From contig CM077667.1 of assembly GCA_039707655.1 (NCBI GenBank), positions 541,674,222 through 541,738,221 on the forward strand: a stretch of DNA of 64,000 nt, in the 5' to 3' direction. Shown in pieces: positions 58,548 through 64,000 of the stretch. Both the position numbers and the translations under genes were made by a program. Positions within the stretch are counted from its first letter, which is position 1; each line of letters opens with the position of its first letter. The stretch is from Elymus sibiricus. Lineage: Eukaryota; Streptophyta; Magnoliopsida; Poales; Poaceae. The notes beneath the pieces are model-generated. The model was given only the letters and a program-made list of their open reading frames with translations, made no database searches and was not told where the DNA came from.

Positions 58548-59447
58548 TTGATATTGATGATCAAAGGTGATTGGAACATCTAACCACCTATTTTCTGATA
58601 TTGGAGCGCATTCAACGTATTAGACCTCTCGAAGAGCTCATTTTCCTTGGTTCATCGAGGAGTAGGTTTTGTAAATAATGAGAACGTCTCTGACCTCGAC
58701 GGGATTGTCCCTACTTGTGGTTGATTTCTATAGCTTGGCTTGCTTGAGTGTCGGAGTTGTCCAGGAACTCAACTCCTTCCTTCGCCACCTGCCTGACGAT
58801 CCAGCAGCTCTTGAGTTTGAGGGTGGATGGTTTAGAAGAGGTGGAGTGAATCACGCATGGGTCGTCGAGTATGGTGTCCAGTAGCGATTTGGATTTGTCG
58901 TTCGAAGGACTCTTCTTCCATGTCGGCTGAACGTCAAGTATATCATCATTGGCGCGCTTAATCGTCGGTTTTGACATGGGCGCCTGCTTTCTTCCCCAGC
59001 GTCGAGTAGCTCCGAGATGGGGTCTTGGTGTCGTTCATTGGCAAACCAAGCGTCCTCCATGACGCAATATTTTGTTAGTACATCACAGAGTTCGTCAAAC
59101 ATTCTCGGACGTTATCGAAGGCCTTCTCTTTGAATCCCTTCGTCGTAGGCATTCATATGGAATGCCACTACGGCTTCCTAATCCACGCAATCGGGTATTT
59201 TGTTTTCGTAAACAAAAAATGTGTCCAAAATTGTCGGGTCATTTTGTTTGCCTTCTGCATGACAAGGGCTAGATCCCAGATTTTCGATTGGGCATGTGTT
59301 GTTCGGACGGCATTCAACGTGGGGTGTGGGGGAGCAAAGATTTTGTTCCGATCTGATCTGACATCGATCTCCAGTTGAGATTTTTTGAGGTAGATCTAAT
59401 GTCGTTCCCAGCATTCTCTCCAGGGCCTCGCTAGCCTGACCACCACA
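58548..59447 (-). pseudogene. Old Gypsy piece 4: gag to protease junction
   Basis: Minus-strand fragment. From the 5' side: NKIPDCVD, AFHMNAYDEGIQREG, RMFDELCDVLTKYCVMEDAW (gag core, compare DLVQKYCAMEST in the younger Gypsy), a Lys/Ser-rich stretch, DDPCVIHST with SCWIVRQVAKEG (variant zinc knuckle region), and finally PITFDHQY next to the TTGAT target. Several frameshifts and stops. The right edge is a solo LTR, and gag's N-terminal part lies beyond it. Confidence 0.82.
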
Positions 59448-59452
59448 CTGTG

Positions 59453-60967
59453 TGTAGGACCGAAAGTATGTCTAGAGGGGGGTGATTAGACTACTTGACC
59501 AAATAAAAGTTCTGCCTTTTCCCAAATTTTAGAGTTGGCAGTTTTAGCATTTCATGGCAAGTCAAGTACACCCTACACATGCATGTATAAGAGTATAGCA
59601 GCGGAAAGTAATAACAAGCATGAGTAGTAAAGGATAGGGTAGGAAGATCAAACGCAATTGTAGACACGATGATTTTTTCCCGTGGTTCCAATAGGTGGTG
59701 ATATCGTACGTCCACGTTTATGGAGTCTTCAACCCACGGAGGGTAACGGTCGCGAGAGTCCACGGAGGGCTCCACCCATAAGGGTCCACGAAGTAGCAAC
59801 CTTGACTATTCCATAACGGCTTCCGTCCACGAAGGACTAGCCTCACTATGGGTAGATCTTCACGAAGTAGGCGATCTCCTTGCCCTTACAAACTTCTTGG
59901 TTCAACTCCACAACACGAAGTAGGAGGCTCCCAAGAGACACCTAACCAATCTAGGAGGCACCACCCTCCAAAAGGTAATAGGCTCGGTAATGTCGATGAA
60001 CTCCTTGCTCTTGTGCTTCAAGATGATAGACTCCTCAACACACAATCACTCTCTCACAGATTTGGCTTGGTGGAAGAGATGGGATTGGTGGAAAGCAACT
60101 TGGGGAGGCTAGAAATCAAGATCCATATGGTTGGAGTGGAAGATCTTGACCTCAACACAAGAATAGGTGGTTCTCTCTCAGAAAACTGGATGGGGCAAGT
60201 ATGGAATAGTTCTGAGTGCTTCTCTTTCGAGTGGGTAGTGGTGGAGGGGTATATATAGGCATCCCAAAAATCCAACCGTTACACACAAAATGACCAACTC
60301 AGTGACACCGATGTGTAAATCTCTGTGGTACCGAAGTGACCAAAAGTGGCAACTTTTGAATCTCGGTGAGACCGATACAGGAAACTCGGTTGCACCGATA
60401 AGGTGACCAACGGTCAGATTCCCAATCTCGGTGACGCCGATCCAACAATCTCGGTGGTACCGATATTGTGAATTTGCGTAACAGAGAATTGGCAACCTAA
60501 ACTCGGTGGCACCGGGATTGAATCGGTTGCACCGAAGTGGCTAGGGTTTGGCTGGATCTATCTGAGTATGGGAATCGGTGGCACCGGGATGGAAATGTTG
60601 GTTGCACCGATTTTGAGTATTTGGCTTTGGACAGACTTTGGTGGGAGAGCTTGTGGGTGTTTTTGGTGACTATCACTTGTGCACGTATGAGCATTTTGTT
60701 CACCAACAAAACCTTACCCCCTTTTAATAGTATTGGCTTTCCTATGGACTCAAAGTGATTTCTCACAAATGTAAAATGTAGAGTCCTCTTCCTTGAAGCT
60801 TTGCCAACCTATTTCCTTGCATCTTGGGGTATTCCACAATCTCCACAATCCTTTTGCCAATCCTATCATTGAACATTTCCTGAAATATACTTAGTGGAAA
60901 CATTAGTTCAATAACTTATATGTTGTTATTAATTACCAAAACCACCAAGGGAGCAAATGTGCTTTCA
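59453..60967 (-). mobile_element. Solo LTR with palindromic TCGGTGNNACCGA repeats
   Basis: 1515 bp between perfect TSDs CTGTG (59448-59452 and 60968-60972). On the minus strand it runs TGAAAGCACATTTGCTCCC to TACTTTCGGTCCTACA. A TATATATA lies at about 60248-60256 and minus-strand orientation puts the palindromic repeats upstream of it. No internal region is present, so it is a solo LTR. It lies in the gag of the old Gypsy. Confidence 0.85.
60300..60620. repeat. TCGGTGNNACCGA palindrome cluster
   Basis: At least ten copies or near-copies of the interrupted palindrome TCGGTG-NN-ACCGA (for example CTCGGTGGCACCG, ATCGGTTGCACCGA, CTCGGTGAGACCGA) at irregular 20-45 base spacing in about 320 bases, all within the solo LTR's U3 side. 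Confidence 0.75.
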
Positions 60968-60972
60968 CTGTG

Positions 60973-61248
60973 TCATCGGATCCGAGCTCCAAGCTTGGTC
61001 TGATGCAGTGTAACTTCAATCCCAAGCCTCATATAATACCAGCGCTTGGGTTGGAGTCGCATGTTGTTCCTCGACTGGGTCTAATGTCACGATAGAGAGG
61101 ATCATAGTGAGGCCTAATTTGCCAAACCTGACATCTCGACAGTGGGTTGGAGTTTCAATCTTTCCATGGGACCGGTCGAGACGAAGTGATACAACTCCGG
61201 CACAAAAACTGCGTCATCGTTGATCTGATCATCGACTAGTGACGCCAT
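60973..61248 (-). pseudogene. Old Gypsy piece 5: gag N-terminus
   Basis: Minus-strand frame starting at ATG 61248 with MASLVDDQINDDAVFVPELY, which parallels the younger Gypsy gag start (MARLIISDEVRSEGFFVPGQ) in length and in the FVP block. It is broken by stops after about 40 residues and by the solo LTR at 60967. The 5' LTR lies immediately upstream, so this is the true start of the old element's gag. Confidence 0.7.
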
Positions 61249-61291
61249 CTAGCCATTTCTACTATGCAGAGGGACTTGTATGGACCACCAA

Positions 61292-61764
61292 AGACGAAGT
61301 CAAATCCGGGAGATCTCGGGTAGGGGGCCTCGATCTGGTAGTCTTGGATAGATGGTAACAGGACACAAGGGGACACCGATGTTTACCTAGGTTCGGGCCC
61401 TCTCGAAGAGGTAAAATTCTATGTCCTACTTTGTTGCACTGATGTGGATGGGGTACAGAGTGCAGATGATCTACGGCGAGATCGTATGAGACTGAATGTG
61501 TCTTTCTACGGCCCTGGTACCTCGGTTTATATAGATACCAAGGTACCTAGGGTTTACAGATAAGTCAGTTGCATCTAGAGGTGAAATTCGCCGTTGGCTT
61601 CATCCAATCTTGGGGTCCACGCCAAATCTTCGGATAACTCCTTCTTAGCATTCTTGGATCAGATGATTGAGGTCCACCAATTGATGTGTTTAGGGGGATC
61701 CTCGGCCCAGCCCATAGTTTCGGTAACCGACACGCCAAGCACCCCCTAATCCAGGACTCTGTCA
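61292..61764 (-). mobile_element. 5' LTR of the old Gypsy
   Basis: 473 bp, minus orientation: TGACAGAGTCCTGGATTAGG at 61764 and ending near 61292, followed by a primer-site-like TTGGTGG (61285-61291). Length and the blocks GGGCCCGAACCTAGGTAAAC and CTACCCGAGATCTCCCGG are close to the younger Gypsy LTRs, so the two are related families. A TATATAAACC lies at about 61524-61533 (minus). The partner 3' LTR is not in the window. Confidence 0.85.
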
Positions 61765-62660
61765 TATTGTGTATTCTTCTTCAGTTCAGATAATTTGCTT
61801 CCAAAACCAAATTATGTAAACTTTTGGCAATGTAGGTGAGAACCAATTGTGACTCCTGCTCGCTGCTGCCCTCGATCACGTGGTGGCCATAGCCTCAAAT
61901 TGTATGTGCGGCATTGACGGTGGTGTGAAAGACACAATGCAGCCCCTAGTCATGTCATGCCCAACACGGCTGGGTAAGATTAGGCTGTTGACGATGATGT
62001 CCAAGGCACCTACAAAAAAAAAATATGATGGTGTCCACCGAAGGGATAATGTGCTAGCAGCTGGCCCAAGTTGAAGCAAATCTTGATTTCTTTGGATGCA
62101 AATCATAGTTTCTTCGGAAGCATATTCTAACATCTCTGGAAGCAATGTTTCATTCCTGGAAACAAATATGTTTTTGCCATTGGAACTAACTTCATGCTAC
62201 ACTAGAAAACAAATTTCTAGTTCTTGTATTGTCTACGCATAGCAAGTATAATACACTGCTATATTGTACATATGCATAGCAAGTATAATACACTGCTATA
62301 TTGTACATAATTTTTCACTCGATAGAAGCAATCATCCGCTGGCACGGAAGCAATTTCTCAGCAAGTAATGCGACTAGTTACATGATTTTTCTGCTTCATA
62401 CAACTTGTGTTCATGCTTCCATGGAAGCATGCTTCGAGTACATTTTGTTCCTCTGCTACATATGACTTGCTTTCATGGTTCAATGGAAGCATGCTTCGAA
62501 TTTGATCACCTGGTCTGATCATGTCAACGACTTCAACATGTCATTTCACAACGCACACTCATCGGCAATGGCTACAAACTTGTTTAATGGATTATATAAA
62601 GCACGTAATGAAGCAAGCACACGGGTAGCGGAGTGAAGCAGATATTATTGTGGATATATG
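61765..62660. other. Unassigned intergenic sequence
   Basis: Outside the nest. AT-rich with several GGAAGCA / TGCTTCC words (62100-62500) and a 37 bp tandem duplication. No gene is seen. Confidence 0.45.
62237..62310. repeat. 37-bp tandem duplication
   Basis: Two essentially identical 37-base units starting GCATAGCAAGTATAATACAC (62237 and 62274). This is a recent local duplication. Confidence 0.9.
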
Positions 62661-63935
62661 TGTTCACACACGAACACGTCACCGTGTACCTTCAACGCCG
62701 AGGGTGATGCACCGCAGCTCACGTCGAAGGAGACCCGTCCTGAAGCGCGGTACGCAAGCAATCCGGCGGGTGCTTTTGAGGACCCGAAACCCCACACGCC
62801 CGGGAGGGACCCCGTCAGGGCGCGCGGCGGCTATGGGCTGCCCTAGGTCGACCTGATCGCCCCTAGGGCCTCGTGGATCACTGCCCTCCAAGAGAAGAAT
62901 GAACGAAGAACGAGGAAGAAGATACGAGGGTAGGAGATAAAAGTAGATGAACACGAAAGTGTAATTGATAGATTTGTTCGATTGTGTGTTGTTTCAATCG
63001 GCCGTCACCTCCACTATATATAAGAGGCGGCTGGACTTCCCGTACAAGCAAAGGATTCATCTAGGCTTTCCTTACAAGAAAAATACATCAATTCACGTCC
63101 TAGAGTCCTAGCTCTAGTCTAACTCGGATTCAGCCCCAATCTGGCCCAAACTTCCGTCTTGCTTCCTGCGCGGGCCGCAGAATCTGCATATGACCTCCGA
63201 TTGAGACGATATTTATACCAAAATCAATCGTTTCGATGAGACGAACACTTCTTCTGTTGGTCACTTTTCCAAATAAAGCCATCTTGAATACTCCACGAGG
63301 CCATCTTTAGCTTCCAGTCGGATTCAGTCCTGCAGCTGACTAGGTTGTCCGAGTTTTGTAAAAATTCTGCAGGCCATAGATTACCTCAAATGATGATGAC
63401 TCCAAAAGCAAAATTGACCATCTCGACGAGGCAAAACTTTTTCGTGTTGTAAGTTTTTCCATTCGAGGCCTTCTTGAGGGCCGAATAGCTTACGCAACCC
63501 ATCAGACATCATCCCGGCGAGTGTCTGATCCCTCGCGTCAGTTTACATGCTACGCCGACGGCCTTACCATCGGCGTAGAAAAAGCCGTCGGCGTTAATAG
63601 TTATTCCGGTAGAGAATGGCTCTAACTTTTGCATACGAACTCGGATTGAGATGATTTTGATATCAAAATCGATCGTTTCGTCGAGACGAAGACAATCCGT
63701 GTAAAAACTTTTCTCATATGAGGCCGTCTTGGGGACGTAATCAGCGAATAGTGTTCTGCATACAAAATCTCAGTACTTCGAACACAACTTCGGCCTTAGA
63801 GACGAGATCGGATGGCTCTGTACCAAATATCAAAGTTTCTCCTTTCGACGATACGGAACTTTCTCACTTTGAGCACTTTTCCATTTGAGGCCTTCTTAAT
63901 TATGTTTTTGACCATGCCAAAATCTGGTGTCAACA
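62661..63935 (-). mobile_element. 3' LTR of an LTR retrotransposon leaving the window
   Basis: 1275 bp on the minus strand: TGTTGACACCAGATTTTGGC at 63935, ending GTGTGTGAACA at 62661. A TATATATAG lies at about 63015-63022. A polypurine tract precedes it on the minus strand, so this is a 3' LTR whose internal region extends to the right beyond 64000. The target duplication cannot be checked because the other end is outside. Confidence 0.75.
63550..63600. repeat. Alternative hairpins in the right-end LTR
   Basis: CTACGCCGA (63550-63558) pairs with TCGGCGTAG (63570-63578), and the overlapping ACGCCGACGGC (63552-63562) pairs with GCCGTCGGCGT (63584-63594). The two stems exclude each other. Confidence 0.75.
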
Positions 63936-64000
63936 CATGCCCCCCTGTTTTTCGGCAAAACTTGTGTGCCGAAAAATAACTTGCACAATGCTTTTTCTAA
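63936..64000 (-). other. Polypurine tract and internal edge of the right-end element
   Basis: On the minus strand CCGAAAAACAGGGGGGCATG immediately precedes the LTR start. The purine run AAAACAGGGGGG is a good polypurine tract. The remaining bases are element-internal and noncoding as far as visible. Confidence 0.65.

Noticed and set aside
1..64000. CRISPR arrays, rRNA, bacterial operons or an intact host gene
   Set aside because: Nothing with regular repeat-spacer structure, rRNA-like sequence, operon layout or an intact non-transposon domain was seen anywhere in the window.

Overview
This window is intergenic plant DNA made almost entirely of transposable elements. The families point to Triticeae (wheat, Aegilops or barley relatives): BARE/WIS/Angela-type Copia elements with 1.78 kb LTRs, Gypsy elements with short ~470 bp LTRs and an antisense gene, Sabrina/WHAM-type Gypsy LTRs, CACTA elements with CACTACT termini, a Tourist-like MITE and an L1-clade LINE. 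I find no convincing host gene, tRNA or rRNA. Family names come from recalled LTR termini, not from a search; element boundaries come from termini and target-site duplications (TSDs) read directly.

Left part (1-13.56 kb). A truncated Copia LTR (minus) ends at 430 and abuts a GC-rich unassigned segment. A 286 bp Tourist-like MITE lies at 1360-1645. A minus-strand LINE (about 2231-8074) has a poly-A tail, a 15-17 bp TSD, an ORF1 with two CCHC knuckles, and an ORF2 remnant that lacks the endonuclease. It contains a solo Copia LTR (4409-4931, TSD AGGGC). From 8.1 to 13.56 kb the DNA is AT-rich, quasi-periodic and without coding signal.

Main nest (13.56-61.76 kb). One old minus-strand Gypsy element has been split into five pieces by later insertions. 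From left to right these are: (a) a Copia compound, LTR-internal-LTR-internal-LTR (14497-40869), whose third LTR is itself split by a younger Gypsy (29725-40179, TSD CCCAC); (b) a CACTA element (41250-43981); (c) a non-autonomous Gypsy (45303-58547, TSD TTGAT), which carries a second CACTA (46889-51890, TSD AGT) and a solo LTR (56376-57898); (d) a solo LTR (59453-60967, TSD CTGTG). The old Gypsy's 5' LTR closes the nest at 61292-61764. In each gap the protein reading of the old Gypsy (gag, protease, RT, RNase H) resumes across the insertion, which confirms the nesting.

Right end (61.77-64.0 kb). Unassigned sequence with a 37 bp tandem duplication is followed by the 3' LTR (62661-63935, minus) and polypurine tract of another LTR retrotransposon that continues past the window.

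Most coding regions are broken. The longest open frame is a Copia RT-RNase H segment (26987-28588), but a catalytic RT aspartate is valine there. The young Gypsy integrase has Asn in place of its second catalytic Asp. The less ordinary content is an antisense gene inside the young Gypsy, a CACTA gene with a Ulp1-like cysteine protease domain, a CACTA exon resembling the caulimovirus-VI/RNase H1 N-terminal domain, and the tandem Copia array.
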